From the NCBI RefSeq assembly GCF_019320115.1, contig NC_089583.1, forward strand, positions 77,997,739 through 78,061,738: DNA of 64,000 nt, given 5' to 3'. The notes under the pieces are model-generated. The model was not told the origin of the DNA, searched no databases, and was given only the letters and a program-made list of their open reading frames with translations. The DNA comes from Miscanthus floridulus. Taxonomy: Eukaryota; Streptophyta; Magnoliopsida; Poales; Poaceae. A program made the translations under genes and the position numbers. Shown in pieces: positions 23,468 to 34,553 of the stretch. The first letter of the stretch is position 1; the number at the start of each line of letters is the position of its first letter.

Positions 23468-23469
23468 AG

Positions 23470-24079
23470 GGTGAAGGCGAAATGGATGGGCGATGAAATC
23501 GGGGAAGTTTCCCCTTGATCCGGCGCGGTTAACCACAATCCGATTTTACCGCCCACGTGCCCACTTCTTTCTCATTAATTATGAGAACAATTACGTCCCA
23601 TCCACCACGTCGTGCTCAGCCACTACGGTAGCAGGCGTTGTTTTGCCTCCCTTGGAAACCGCCTCAAAAGGCATGCCACCCGTTGCTGAGCCGATGGGGA
23701 AGATATTCCCCCCACCCTATTCCTTTCAGATGAAGGAACCGGGCTCTGAGCCCATTACAGGTCTAGGGGTTCGAAGGCTGGGCCCCTAGGGGTTTCGACA
23801 GCCACCCCAGGACAACAGAGTCAGGGACGACCGTGGGCAAGCCTATACGGGGCTGAGGCCCAAGCAAGCGAAATGCTTGGGACGCCCTAAGCCGTGTCTG
23901 AGACCGGCAGGGAGGTCTCCGAATGGGATCCCACCATAGGGAGGCACCGAGCCACTGAGGCCCAGCGAATGGCCTCGACACCCACTAGAGAAACCCTCCG
24001 GCACTTTTGGAGTGCGTCTCTGGACTGCTAGCCGTCCCCTAGCGAATGGGGCACGGGCCTCCACTCAGACTTACCTAAT
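23470..24079. other. Element C 3' region upstream of its tandem repeats
   Basis: No gene recognised. Contains a copy of a roughly 30-bp word (GGTCTAGGGGTTCGAAGGCT core, near 23760) that recurs near 24625, close to where C breaks off. Confidence 0.5.
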
Positions 24080-24560
24080 AATAGCTCACCGGAAGTGCCA
24101 ACGCTCATGCCCACTGAGGGTAGCCTGGCACGTTCCACCCCTCCTTCCGAGCAAAAAGGAAGCACGAGGGTCGTACAAAAAGCCAGGGGAGCTCCCGACG
24201 GCCCTCTTGCTTCGTGTGGAGGCTAAGGAGCCCTTCCTGCAACCTCGTCGAGACCCCACGACCAAGGCTTGCACCCAAAGGGGCCTCGGCAAACAAACCC
24301 TCACATGCGATAGGCGTATAAAAAGCTAGGGGAGCTCCCAATAGCCCTCTTGCTCTGTGCAGAGGCTAGGGGGCTCTTCCTGCAACCATGCCGAGACCCA
24401 ACGGCTCTGGCTCACACCCGAATGGGCTCGGCAAACAAACCCTCCGTCCGAACGAAAAGGATATGTGAGGGTCAAACAAAAAAGCCAAGGGACCCCTGAC
24501 CGCCCTCTTGCTCCAGGCGGAGGCTCGGGGGCTCCCCCTACACCCAAGACAAAGACAAAC
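24080..24560 (+). repeat. Diverged tandem repeats in C's 3' untranslated region
   Basis: About three units of roughly 140-160 bp, each with AAAGCYARGGGAGCTCCC, GCCCTCTTGCT, a GAGGCT..GGGCTC purine-rich part and CGGCAAACAAACCCTC. The last unit holds GAGGCTCGGGGGCTCC, like E's polypurine tract, so the true 3' LTR may once have followed. Confidence 0.65.
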
Positions 24561-24652
24561 GATCTAAGCCCACGCTAGAAGTTTCGTTACAAATACGATA
24601 AAGGGCACCGAGCCCGTTACGGTCTAGGGGTTCGAAGGCTGAGCCCGTTACA

Positions 24653-24933
24653 TACACTATCATACATAAGGGCAAGAAAATTACATTGCTGCCTTTGTCT
24701 CCTATGGATATTATTAAACATGCTAATGAGATAAAAAAAATAAACCTCCAACAGACATTGCTAAAAATAATGGGATTAAGTTAAAAGGAGGTGCTTTTCT
24801 TGCTACAATTTCTGCTACTGCTGAGTTATGTGATAATCCTGATGCACCATGTTATACTATGTTTTGTCAACCTTTTATGTCTGGTGCATTGCCTGCTATC
24901 ACTAACCTTTTGCAGGAGTTCGCTGATGATGGG
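24653..24933 (+). pseudogene. Element D pol fragment (gypsy, between protease and RT)
   Basis: Plus-strand sequence reading KKITLLPLSPMDIIKHANEI and, one frame away, GIKLKGGAFLATISATAEL and NLLQEFAD. This is the linker typical between protease and RT in several Ty3/gypsy polyproteins (CRM or Reina-like, not certain). After LQEFAD it jumps to sequence that lies next to the 3' LTR, so the RT-RNase H-integrase part is deleted. Confidence 0.55.
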
Positions 24934-25047
24934 ATGGAGTCGAGGACGACTCCAATTCTAGGAGGAGGGGATGATGAGGACATCGCCAAGATGGAGTCGA
25001 GGATGACTCTAATTCGAGAAGGGGAGGATGATGAGGACATCTCCACG
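24934..25047 (+). repeat. 57-bp tandem duplication covering D's polypurine tract and LTR start
   Basis: Copies 24934-24990 and 24991-25047 both start ATGGAGTCGAGGA and contain GGGGA-rich purines followed by TGATGAGGACATC. The second copy joins the LTR. Confidence 0.85.
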
Positions 25048-25833
25048 CTGGACACACCGACGCCATGGTCTTCCCCAAGTTGCAATTCGTTCCCAACTCA
25101 GCTGCCACGTCGCCCTCGGATTCAGCAGACATGTCGTCACTGTTTCGGTCATAACTTTCTCATACGACATCGAAACGGGCCGTTCTTGGATGCGTTGGAA
25201 AGGGGACGACGACACCATCGTTTTGGATCTGATCCCAGCTCCAGAAGGTCCATGGATCATTCTGTGTGACCACAGCAAGGTGCTGCGTCACCTATTTGGG
25301 ACAACTTGGCCATGTATCGTGTCGGGCCTTAAGCCCAAGTTGTGGGCGCCCAACCCCTAGCCGTCCCCAACCCTAGGTCGAGTCTTAGACTATAAACACA
25401 GCCGTAGCCGCTGCTACACAATTGGGTTTTTGTTTAGAGTTTAGTTTTCCATCGAGAAACTGAATCGTTCATTGTAACTGTGGTGACAAATCCTTTTACA
25501 GTGATCCAGGGCCCCCATTCTTGATCTCCTCCACTATGTCGATTAGTCCTTTGGAACCGAGTTCTTGAATCCTCTATTGATATTCGCGTCATTCATATTT
25601 GCAATTTCAGATTGCGTGTTTTACCTTCTTGCTTGTGCTCTTCGATTCGCTTGCAGGAAAAGCCTTCTTGGCGAGGTCAATCAAGTTGTGCTTGGTTGAT
25701 AACCAACGGAGCAGTGGTGTAACGGTTGCAGGGTTCAAATTGTGTTTGATTTGAAGCCAGATCACCAACGTCGAGATCTCCACAAAATCAAACTTATCGG
25801 CTACCTCTCGGAAGATCGGGCCTGTACTCATCA
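25029..25833 (+). repeat. 3' LTR of element D (about 805 bp)
   Basis: Starts TGATGAGGACATC after the purine tract and ends CTGTACTCATCA, where B's LTR sequence resumes. Holds a TATA-like ACTATAAACAC near 25389. D's 5' part is missing, so no LTR partner or duplication can be checked here. Confidence 0.65.
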
Positions 25834-27918
25834 GGCCAGGTCTCAAACAGGCTCTGGTGGGCTCGGGTTGGGTCGGTCAGGGCCGGGCTAACCTAGACAC
25901 GTGGCAGGCTGTGACACAGCCATGTCACAACCTTAGGCCTCCACTAGGCTATGGTCTACGGCTGTGGGCGTGAGCGTGGCTCACGGTGGACCAAGAGGCG
26001 CTGGTCTATGGACCTAAGGTAGGGTGCATGGTGGACCAAGCCTACCTCTCTTTCCTTAGGCACGGTCTATGAGCACCGGGTTCATGCGCGGGTGGCCGAC
26101 GAGGAGAGTTTCCCCTGTTTCTCCCACGGCTGTGCTCCCGCTAGTGGCGTGCCTCGTCGGCAAGCCTTGCCGTAGGCGCTGGTGCCCAATTGAGGAGGGG
26201 AAAAGCTCCCCCACACCACGGCGACTGTGACGGTGGGGTCAAAGCGGCGGCCAAAGCTCCCTAGGTCTCTAGCCATGACGAACGGTGGCTCAGCATGGCA
26301 GTGCTTGTCGATGAGCCCCTTCCAGCGGTGTGGGTGTCCAACTAAGGTGGGCAACAGCTTGGCCTTACCTTGGCGGGTGCCCTGGTGAAGCTAGCAAGGT
26401 GGCTGGATGGCTCTAGTTGGCTGGCCATGGTGGCGGTGCACGGCAGGACTCCGGCCAAGGTCTGGTGCTCGTGGCCAGAGCACTGTGGTCGGCTAACGGG
26501 GTTATGGTCTACACGGCTATTGTCCAAACATCACGATGATGCTCTACAGCTACGTCCTAGCCCAGCGAGGTGGCCAGATGCTCGTGTGGTGGCCACGCCA
26601 TGATAGCAGCATCGTCGTGAGCGTGGTGTGCGTAGGCTCTGCTTCGGTGTCCATGGGGCTAGGAGGAGGTCTCAGTGGTGAGAAGCTCACCATCGGTGCT
26701 GTGGAAGATGGGATGGTGGTGTAGTGACGAGCTATGGCCGTGTAGCTCTGGAAGCAGTGTAGCATGGCGTCGTGGCGTCGTCTCCTGCTCCGTTGACACC
26801 GGCAGCGTCGCACGGCTTCAGCACTCCCCCCTTCTTCTTCCTCTTCTCCCTCTGCTCTCTTGGCTCTCTCTCTCTTGGCTTGGGCATGCAGGGGGTGGCC
26901 GCAAGGTGGTGGCAGGCATGGGAATGCGCTAGGGCAACCGGGGCCGAGGCTCTTATAGATGAGCGGGGAACGGCGAAGCCCGGTGATCGGCGGATGGGGA
27001 TCAAGGGCGATCGGAGGCACGGGCTGCATCCAACGGCCACGAGTGGTTGCGTGGGCGCGGCGCCAAGGAGACAAGGCCATGCCCCGGGCGTGAGCCCTTG
27101 GACCGCCCCTGCCATCGTTGTCGGCCTCCGGTCACGCGGAGGTTGAGGTGTGGCGTGGAGAAGATGAACAGGAGGGCTAACATGCGGGGCCCGTGTGGCA
27201 ACAGCTGTAGGCGAGGTGAGAGTGGCGTGCGGGCATGAGTGGCGTGCTTGGCCAGCTCGTGGGCCATGCGCGCGCACTGGGAAGACAGGAAGGGGTTGGC
27301 AGGCCGGTTGGGCTAGCTGGCTAGCACGGTGGGGCTGGCTGGGCTGTGAAGCCGAGCAGGCCTGGGCCACAGCGAGGCTTCCTCCTTTCTTTTCTTTTTC
27401 TGTTTTTCTTTTCTTCTCCTTTGTTTGAATTCAAATTTGGTTTTGGAATTCGAATTAAAAATTGGTGCAACAAATTCATTAGAGTTTTAGATATGAGGCC
27501 CACAACATTCTTATATAAATATTAGGAATTTATTTAGCTATTTTGTATAACAAAAATAGGTGTGGTTTTGTTATACAAAAATAGAATTAGTTTTCCTCTT
27601 TAAACCTTTATTCTTTGGTTTGAGTATTAATTATTTTATGGTTTATTACTTTATTGGAGTTGTTAAGCATATCATAACTCAAATGGAAATCCAAATCACA
27701 TTTTGAATTAACAATGTATGCAATACTTTATTTGTTAGAATTTAAATAAACACAGTTAACTAATGACATGCCATGCTTGTGTGTTGACCTGGGCTGGGGT
27801 TAGACCTAATGCATCTCTTAGGTTGGGTTTCTATACATGACACTCATCATCACATGGGGGTTTTAAGAAAAATTTTGTACTTGGTATTTTTTAGTGTATG
27901 GATTTTTGGGTTGTTACA
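25834..27918 (-). repeat. 5' LTR remnant of element B
   Basis: Matches 7510-9607 from GGTCTCAAA to GGGTTGTTACA, followed by the duplication GTTGG. The remaining 2.4 kb of the LTR is missing beside element D. Open frames on both strands mirror those of the 3' LTR and look like chance. Confidence 0.9.
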
Positions 27919-27923
27919 GTTGG
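27919..27923. repeat. Right target-site duplication of element B (GTTGG)
   Basis: Follows B's terminal TTACA and equals the five bases at 5132-5136. Confidence 0.9.
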
Positions 27924-28515
27924 CATGTAGGAAGGACAGGAGCGCGCTTTCTATTTGGGGTCGAGGTGAGCCCCAATCTTGATGGTCTTGGAGGGGTCAG
28001 TCGAGGCCGAGGCCAACCTCCTTTGTTTCCTTAGACTTGGTGGAGGCACATGGAGGCTCCAGCGCTAGCATCTTCAGGATGTCGGTGGCACCATCTTAGC
28101 GTCGGTGATCATGCTAGCCATCTGGATGGAGAGGTCGGTGGCTTCGGTGAGGGTGAGACTCTATCTCAGTAGGGCTAGAACTCCTATAGACGAAGGCATC
28201 TTCAACACCAGATAGGCGTAGTGCGGTATGGCCATAAACTTGGCCAGAGCTGGCCAACCAAGTATGGCGTGGTAGGCGGTGTTGAAGTTAGCGACGTAGA
28301 AATTTATGTGCTCGACACGGTAGTTGCTAGCCGTGCCAAACTGTACTAGAAGGGTGATCTCTCCAAGTAGTTTGGATGCCCTGCCAGGTACCACACCCTA
28401 GAAGGAGGGGTTGGAGGGTGTGAGGTCTCCTATCCCAAGGCCCAGCTCCTTTAGGGCTCCAACGAAAAGGAGGTTCAGAGCACTTTCGCCGTCAACGAGT
28501 ACTTTCCTTAAAAGC
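27924..28515 (-). pseudogene. Element A protease region, right of the B insertion
   Basis: Minus strand. Active site VDGESALNLL with Asp at 28491-28493; relatives have DGGS, so one Gly is changed to Glu. Then LGEITLLVQFGTASNYRV, YHAILGWPALAKFMAIPHYA and KMPSSIGVL (28161-28394). The last codons before B continue in frame with the RT start at 5136. Confidence 0.82.
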
Positions 28516-31075
28516 ACTTTCCTGATGCTTGCATCAAGAACAAGGGGGAAATACCACGTTTAAGGGATGTCCACCCATTGGTCGGGCCTGCTGAAGGTGA
28601 TGGGGACCTCAGACTAGGGGCAATAGCTGGGGTTGGCAATGGCGTCTTCTGCATTGATGGCAAGCACCCAGCGGGTGGTGAGCTTCCGATCTCGTCTGCT
28701 CTCGGTGGCAGTGAGGCCCCCAAAGATAGTGGTGACCACTTTGTCATGATCCTAGAAGGCATTGTTGTTGTACCTAGGTGGTCGACGGCCTCTGGCTCCG
28801 CTGTTGTTATCGTCATCCTGGCTTTTTAGACTAGAACTCAGCCTAGCCGAGGCCAGTCCTTCATCTTGTGCGTGCTGTTATTGTGGAGAGGGCATGGGCC
28901 TTTGAGGATCTTCTTATACTGCTCGTCGTAGTTGCACTTGGTGCAAGGTTCGTCAACTGGTGGCGACGATGTGGTCTAGGTCGGCGGCGGTGATATTGGA
29001 CTAGATTTGGACGCTTCTGGCCTGATCACGGACACTATCCCAATGGTGACTGCGGTCGTCATAGCGGTGGTCGCTATGGTGCCGATCGTCAGGTCACTCA
29101 TCGCTGCAGGCAAGTTGGGTGATGAGTGCCCTCATCCTCGTTGAAGCGTACTTTAGCCTCTTCGGCATCAGCGTACTGATTCGCGGTCGTAATCATCTTA
29201 CCAATCCCCTTAGGCGGCTTGCAATTGAACTTGGAGCAGAGGTCATGGATCATGGAGTCCTCATACGAAGGCGATGATGACCTCTACTTCCGTGATGTTG
29301 GGAATAGAATTCCTCATCTTAGAAAAATGTCTAATGTAGCTACGGAGGAGCTCGAATGGTTTCTGGTAGATGTGATTTAGATCATGCTTGGTGCCCAGCT
29401 GAGTACATATAGCCATGTAATTGTTAGTGAAAACCTTCTTTAGCTCTTCCTAGGATCTGATGGAGTCTAGGGCGAGGCTTGTGAACTAGTTCATCGTAGT
29501 TGGTGTGAGCACGATGGGAAGATAGTTCGCCATGACACTGGTATCTCCTTCGGCGGCTGCGCACAGCAGTGGCATAAGCTTGTAGCCACTATGTAGGGTT
29601 CATTCATCCCTCATAGGGTTCAACCCTAGTGATTTTGAAACTACGGGGCCACTGGAGTGTTTAGAGTGCCCTTGTGAATGCTCGGGGACCCTTTAGAATC
29701 ATCGCCTGTCATGATCTGCAGCGTTGCCGATGTTGAGTGGCTAGAGGGCTAAGTCTAGATTACTGAACTCTTGCTCGTATTCTTGATGGTGGCGTACTTC
29801 TTCATGGCAAGAGAAACGTTGCTCATCGATATGATGTCACGCATCTCAGAGATTGTTGATGTGTGCTCAGACATCTTGGTCGACTTCCTGGTCATGTTGG
29901 CGAGGGTAGTCAATGTGGTTGCCCCTAGCTCCCCCTTGGAGAGGTTGTCCATCATCATGGTGCTGGCTGATGAAATGACTTTGGCTAGGGAGGCGATTAG
30001 ATCTTGGCATGATGAATCAGTGAATCGAGCTCATCGAGTAGGAAGGTCTCTGATCCTGATGGATCTCATTAACCTGGCAGTGTGCCGCTTTAAGCATGGT
30101 GGCGACCTTGGTGACCTTTGGTGTTTGCTCAAGCTAGGCGAGCTCATTGGCGGCCATAGCCAAGTTAGCGCTTGGGGTCTTGTAGACATCAATGCATCAT
30201 CGAGGTTGTGTTGGAGTGAGCGTGTCCTCCCTTGTGAGTTGAGCTGCTCATTGCGAGCAGCCTCGACTAGCACAATGTCGGCTTTGTTTGCTCAGCATTG
30301 CAGCATGGTTGGCATTCCTGTTGACATGAGCGGCATGGTTCCTCATCGGTTTCCCCGTCCCATGGGGGGCTATCGATGCTGACATTGAAAATTCTACCTC
30401 CATGGAAGGGTGGAAAAGGAGGTTGTAGGGTGGTGGTTTCAGCGACAATCTCCGTAGAGCCTTGGGACTCTGAGTCTGGATTTTCCTCTAGAATGGTTTG
30501 GAGGGATGCTTTAGGGCAGTCGACCAACATGTAGCATGTTGATAGTTGGTGAGAGCTAGTCGATGATCTGGACGGTGAGAGGATGGATATCTCCCACTTG
30601 GTCGGCGAGTTTGCCCCTTAGGGCATCTTGATAGGTGGCGACGATGCTGGTGAGCCCAAAGGGTAGGTCCATAAACCTTGGAGTTTCCTGATCAGCCTCC
30701 GACAGATCTAAATTGGAGGGTAGTCAATGCTAAATCAGAGTGGTCAGAGCTGATTCTACTATAGAGAGGCCATCGGCAAGCTTCTAGCCAACCCGATCGA
30801 TGGATGTGATCAGATCGTCATTCTTGATCTGCCTCCTCGAGTAGCGGGGGAGCAGGCGGTGAATTGTCGATGAAGACAACCTCAGAGACGGTTCTGAGAT
30901 TGGATCTATAGTCACAGGTGCTGGGGTGATCGATCTAGAATCGATCTGCACTGGCTCGATGAGCTCTCCTTCTTCGTCAGCGTTGATGACCCAGGAGATC
31001 GATCCGACCAGTGAAGATCTCGTCGGACTGTGGGGGGTACGAAGAGTCTGCAAAATGTACCATCTTGTTTGACAT
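28516..31075 (-). pseudogene. Element A gag
   Basis: Likely start at 31075 (MSNKMVHFADSSYPPQSDEI), the first in-family ATG after the primer site. The capsid-like core is at about 29200-29540: MANYLPIVLTPTTMN, ELKKVFTNNYMAICTQLGTK, ELLRSYIRHFSKMRNSIPN and EVIIAFVRGLH. Several stops replace single Trp or Gln codons. The 203-codon plus-strand frame at 29771-30382 is a shadow of this gene. Confidence 0.75.
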
Positions 31076-31090
31076 GGAAACAACACACAC

Positions 31091-31110
31091 ACCCCTACCT
31101 GGTGTGTCAA
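31091..31110 (-). promoter_or_regulatory. Primer-binding region of element A
   Basis: Minus strand GTTGACACACCAGGTAGGGG, 18 of 20 bases shared with C's site at 12340-12359, directly inside the LTR. Confidence 0.65.
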
Positions 31111-31582
31111 CTATCGATAGAATATAGTCAGTAATTCCATGAGGGTTATCCCACGATGGTAGATTGATCGGTAGAGATGCGTGTAATTGAGAACAAGAAA
31201 GCAACAGATACACAAGAGTTAGACAGGTTCGAGCCGTCAGCGCGATGTAATACCCTACTCTTATGGTCTGTTGGATTGTAATGGCTTGGTATGATGTTGC
31301 CTATGTTTGGAGGGGGTCTCTACCCGCCTTATATAGTCTGGGGGTAGGGTTACAAGTCGGTTAGATCTAGGAGATAACTAGAAAGTAAAAACAGATTACA
31401 GAAATCATGGGATCATACGTATCCTAACAGATCTCGTAGTATCTTCATGATATCTTCCTAGTGTCTTGTGGGGGCACCAAGCAGCAGTCGTGCTCCGCAA
31501 GGCTTTGTCTTGTGGGCTAGGGCACCCTTGGGGCGCAGCCCATGTAGTCTGCCATGGGTATCTGAGGTCGTACCCCCCGACA
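31111..31582 (-). repeat. 5' LTR of element A (about 472 bp)
   Basis: In element sense begins TGTCGGGGGGTACGACC at 31582 and ends near TCTATCGATA at 31111 (the usual CA end is eroded). Followed by the primer-binding region. TATA box at 31328-31335. The flanking five bases outside are TAGAG. Confidence 0.75.
31328..31335 (-). promoter_or_regulatory. TATA box of A's LTR promoter
   Basis: TATATAAG on the minus strand, flanked by CTACCC and GGGTAG arms (31320-31325 and 31342-31347). Confidence 0.65.
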
Positions 31583-32189
31583 TAGAGTGGAGGAGTATGT
31601 ATGTACTCCACCACTCGTAATTAGTTGTTACTATGCAAATTAGGTAAGAACTAAAAATTCTAATTAGGACAGGAATTTTTGACCCTAGGAACTCTAGAGC
31701 TCGAGCATTGAGTGTACGAATAATAAAAAGACTAGGTATCGTACCTAAAATTTCAACCACTGACCAAAATTTCCGACCTCAGAACTACAACCAAACAAAG
31801 AGTTGTGGTTCGGAAATTTTTCCTCAATTTCTGGTAGGCTCCAAATTTATGGTCCTAGCCCAGATTTTCAACCAGAGATAGTTAGCACCCATTTTGCAAA
31901 AACTTTGGGTCATCTTCTAATGTGTCTCAATTTTAGTTAGAAACTTTTGAGAACTGATACACTTGCCAGTAATTCGCTTTGGATCCCCTTTATAGTACAA
32001 CATACCTATTACACAAGATAAATTCAGAAGAATTTATAAAACAAATGACACTTTCAAATTCACATTCTTTTCACCATAGCCTTTGTTGTGTATGAAATTT
32101 GGGGGTCTCCATTTCCAATTGCACTTTTCATGTTAGTAAAAATTGAAATACTCCACAATTCTAATTAGACCTTTATTTGTATTGTCATT
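31583..32189. other. AT-rich flank of element A
   Basis: No gene recognised. A possible hairpin at about 31765-31820 has arms AAATTTCCGA and TCGGAAATTT with extra pairing ACAAC/GTTGT nearer the loop. Confidence 0.4.
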
Positions 32190-33760
32190 ATATGACCAAA
32201 ACCCATGAAAGGATTAGATGCATTTTCACCGATGTACATGGTTGGAGAACCATGTTCCTCAATAACGAAATATACATCCTCGTCGTCACCAGCAAAACTT
32301 TGCCAGGCTAGCTGGGCTAGCCAAACACCATGTCGGCATGACAACTTTAATCGACAATGGCAGTCATGGAACCTCATTTAATGTACCACTCCGCATCGAC
32401 AATGATACCTTCTAGATTAGTGCCTTATGGTGGTCCTTGTTAGCGACACCAACGTCATCCTCCGTACTCCATGGTTGGCCTCACTAGGGTTGGTCCTATG
32501 GAATGTTGCTACTCTTGGGGTGAGTTTTAGGAGGGACAATCGAATCATGGCGTTCACTAGAGTCTACAAATGGGATGGTACCTCAAATGGTCCTCGTCCT
32601 ACTAGCACTAGCGTCAACCCCACCAACACCAGCACCCACCCCACCTCAACTTCATCAAGTGTTCCTAGCACCACAACAACTTCAAGCAACATGCAACCAG
32701 GCTTACCAGCGGATGATAGAACCCCACACCATCGACATCATCTACCCCTGCCTCACCGTCTTCAAATATGTCAGACACGAAGTGCAAGAGGTACTATGAG
32801 CTGTCTTTCATCCTCGACTCCATAAATAGTGGTACAATCCCCCAAGCATGGTTCATTGACGATGGTGTCTTCTTATTCGATAAACGCATCTACCTCCTAG
32901 CTTCATCCCTCTACTACCAAACCACATGGAGTCCATTCTCGCCATCTCCTAGAGATTGGCTTCCACACAACATGGGCGATTGATATGCTCTCCCCACCCT
33001 ATCGACAAGCATATCGATGGCCCTAGAATGACCTCAAAGCATCATGCCCACACCGTTTGGGCGGTCTTCTTCGACGGCACTAGATGTCTATTTTTCAACA
33101 TCAATCATGTCTACATCGACCTCAGCACAGAGGCAGGTTGCATGTCCATCTTGTTATTAGGACACAACTTCAACAACATCCTCTTCAACAAGCTCGTCAA
33201 CCTTACCACAACTCCACCTATGTGCAGCACCACCATATGCCTAAGGATGCAGGCTACATTCAACTTCGTGAGGATCACTGAGTACACAATTATCAATAGA
33301 CCTCCACATACCACATTGATGTTGCTCCTGGATGCAAGCATCACTCGCAGATGCCCTAGGAACACGAGTTGTTCACCATGATGTAACAACGCTGATCTCC
33401 AACAACAACTTCTTCCATGACTACATGCAGTCGTTGTGCTACCTCCACCTCATTATCGATAGGACTAGGTCGAACCACCTCTTGGCCGTGGTGGTAGGCC
33501 CTCTCATTGTGCGCATTGAGGAAGTATCAATCACATATCCACTTCCTATTGATGGTACCCACACTTGGATAATGGTTCAACATGTGGACGCGCTGACAGA
33601 AAATGGGAGGAATGATGTCATGGACCTAAACATGACCCAAGGTGGTAGGCCCAGCAAGGCCCAAAGGATGGTCAAGGCTAGTTGTGTGCCTGGAGGGGGC
33701 AGCGGCTGCCCAAGTCGACTAGATCACTCCCCCAAGGAGGACTCTAGACCCGACTCAAAT
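32190..33760 (+). pseudogene. Element H: highly degenerate Ty3/gypsy pol remnant
   Basis: Traces on the plus strand: TTLIDNGSHGTSF (about 32345-32385), like the protease active site of gypsy elements but with DNG for DSG; then VILRTPWLASLGLVLWNV (32450-32510), like the protease C-terminal part; then GVFLFDKRIYLLASS (about 32860-32900), like the segment before the integrase zinc finger. RT is missing between them, so large deletions occurred. The rest to 33760 has no clear match. Lineage not assigned. Confidence 0.5.
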
Positions 33761-34545
33761 TAGAGATATAGATGGGGATTTGATAAGAATAAATTTAGTT
33801 TACAAAATATAAATTGTTTAGGCAAAGGAGAGAGTCCAAATCTATAAAGACTCTACCACTCGGTTACTTAAATCTTAGGGAGTATAAGTAAAGGGACCAT
33901 ATACTCATAATAACATTCAATAAAGAGTTAGAGGACTCAATCCTCATCAAGAGTCACACCCTAGCTCTCCTACTCTCCTAGCCCCTGTGCCTCCCCCTCC
34001 TTGTGTCATACACCGCCATACCCTTATGATGCCATCAGCCATAGGCCATCGGCCTCCTGCCATCAAGTAGCCATAGGTCGCCACTGAGTCCCTCTCCCCA
34101 TGCTCCAACTTCATTCCACTACAACCTACACTTCTCACTTGAAACCAATCTAATCCATCACAGTATCCAAACATTCTTATCTAAATGCAATGTAAAGCTA
34201 CTAGTATCGACCCCTTAATAGAACAACCAAAGATGAATAAAAACCACTACTTCTAAAGCATGGGAATAAAGAAGCCTTCTATACTTTCTTGAATATGAGA
34301 AGTTTGCAGCACCTCTTTAATTTGAAATGATCGTGTGTGTGTGTCTAATATTAAAGAGTGAAAAATTCTTTCTGCAACTTTTGGTCCATTGCACTCTCTC
34401 CTCGACTCTGTTCAGTGTGTGTCTCCACTCTCTAGAGCATGAATCCTAGCTGATTTTAATAGTAGTACTAGTATGTGATGAATTATAGATTAGAGTTCTA
34501 ATTAGTTTATTGTCCTATCTATGACCTAAACTTACAACTTATGCT
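33761..34545. other. AT-rich spacer
   Basis: No gene recognised on either strand. A short GTGTGTGTGTGT run lies near 34331. Possibly the decayed LTR of element H, but no boundaries are visible. Confidence 0.35.
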
Positions 34546-34553
34546 CATACGAG

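Larger units (their letters stand above)
11019..24652 (+). mobile_element. Element C: Tat-lineage Ty3/gypsy retrotransposon nested in B, 3' end deleted
   Basis: Plus-strand element with 5' LTR (11019-12339), primer-binding region, gag, protease, RT, RNase H, archaeal-type RNase H, integrase, an antisense gene and a repeat-bearing 3' untranslated region. No 3' LTR starting like TGTTAGGGTACC is found; the sequence breaks off near 24650 and continues in element D. Coding parts are better kept than in A or E. Gag reads in one frame throughout, apart from point stops. The right edge is good to about ten bases. Confidence 0.9.
5137..27918 (-). mobile_element. Element B: chromovirus (Tekay/Del-like) retrotransposon nested in A
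   Basis: Minus-strand element bounded by LTR ends TG...TTACA and the duplication GTTGG on both sides. Parts left: a full 3' LTR (5137-9607), a pol fragment with integrase and chromodomain (9608-11018), and the 2.08-kb inner part of the 5' LTR (25834-27918). The rest of pol and gag is gone. The LTR length (4.47 kb) and the C-terminal chromodomain fit the Tekay/Del branch of chromoviruses. Element C interrupts its pol at 11018 and element D its 5' LTR at 25833. The outer edges are firm; the lineage name is an inference from domain order. Confidence 0.9.
1..31582 (-). mobile_element. Element A: Tat-lineage Ty3/gypsy retrotransposon, interrupted by element B
   Basis: Minus-strand LTR retrotransposon whose own sequence is 1-5136 plus 27919-31582. 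Order on the minus strand is 5' LTR (31582-31111), primer-binding region, gag, protease, RT, RNase H, second RNase H, integrase, then an antisense gene that runs off the left window edge. Its 3' LTR lies outside the window. Tat lineage is assigned from the second, archaeal-type RNase H after the normal one, the antisense gene between pol and the 3' LTR, and the LTR beginning TGTCGGGGGG. Those traits are known for Tat elements such as Grande and RIRE2. Many stops and frameshifts make it non-autonomous. The 22.8-kb insertion of B lies between the protease and RT regions. Confidence 0.9.

Noticed and set aside
26732..27370. 212-codon minus-strand frame in B's 5' LTR
   Set aside because: Lies in the GC-rich LTR part where all frames are open; the other LTR copy has only a broken version (8494-9058).
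29771..30382. 203-codon plus-strand frame opposite A's gag
   Set aside because: Shadow of gag; gag motifs read on the minus strand and this frame has none.
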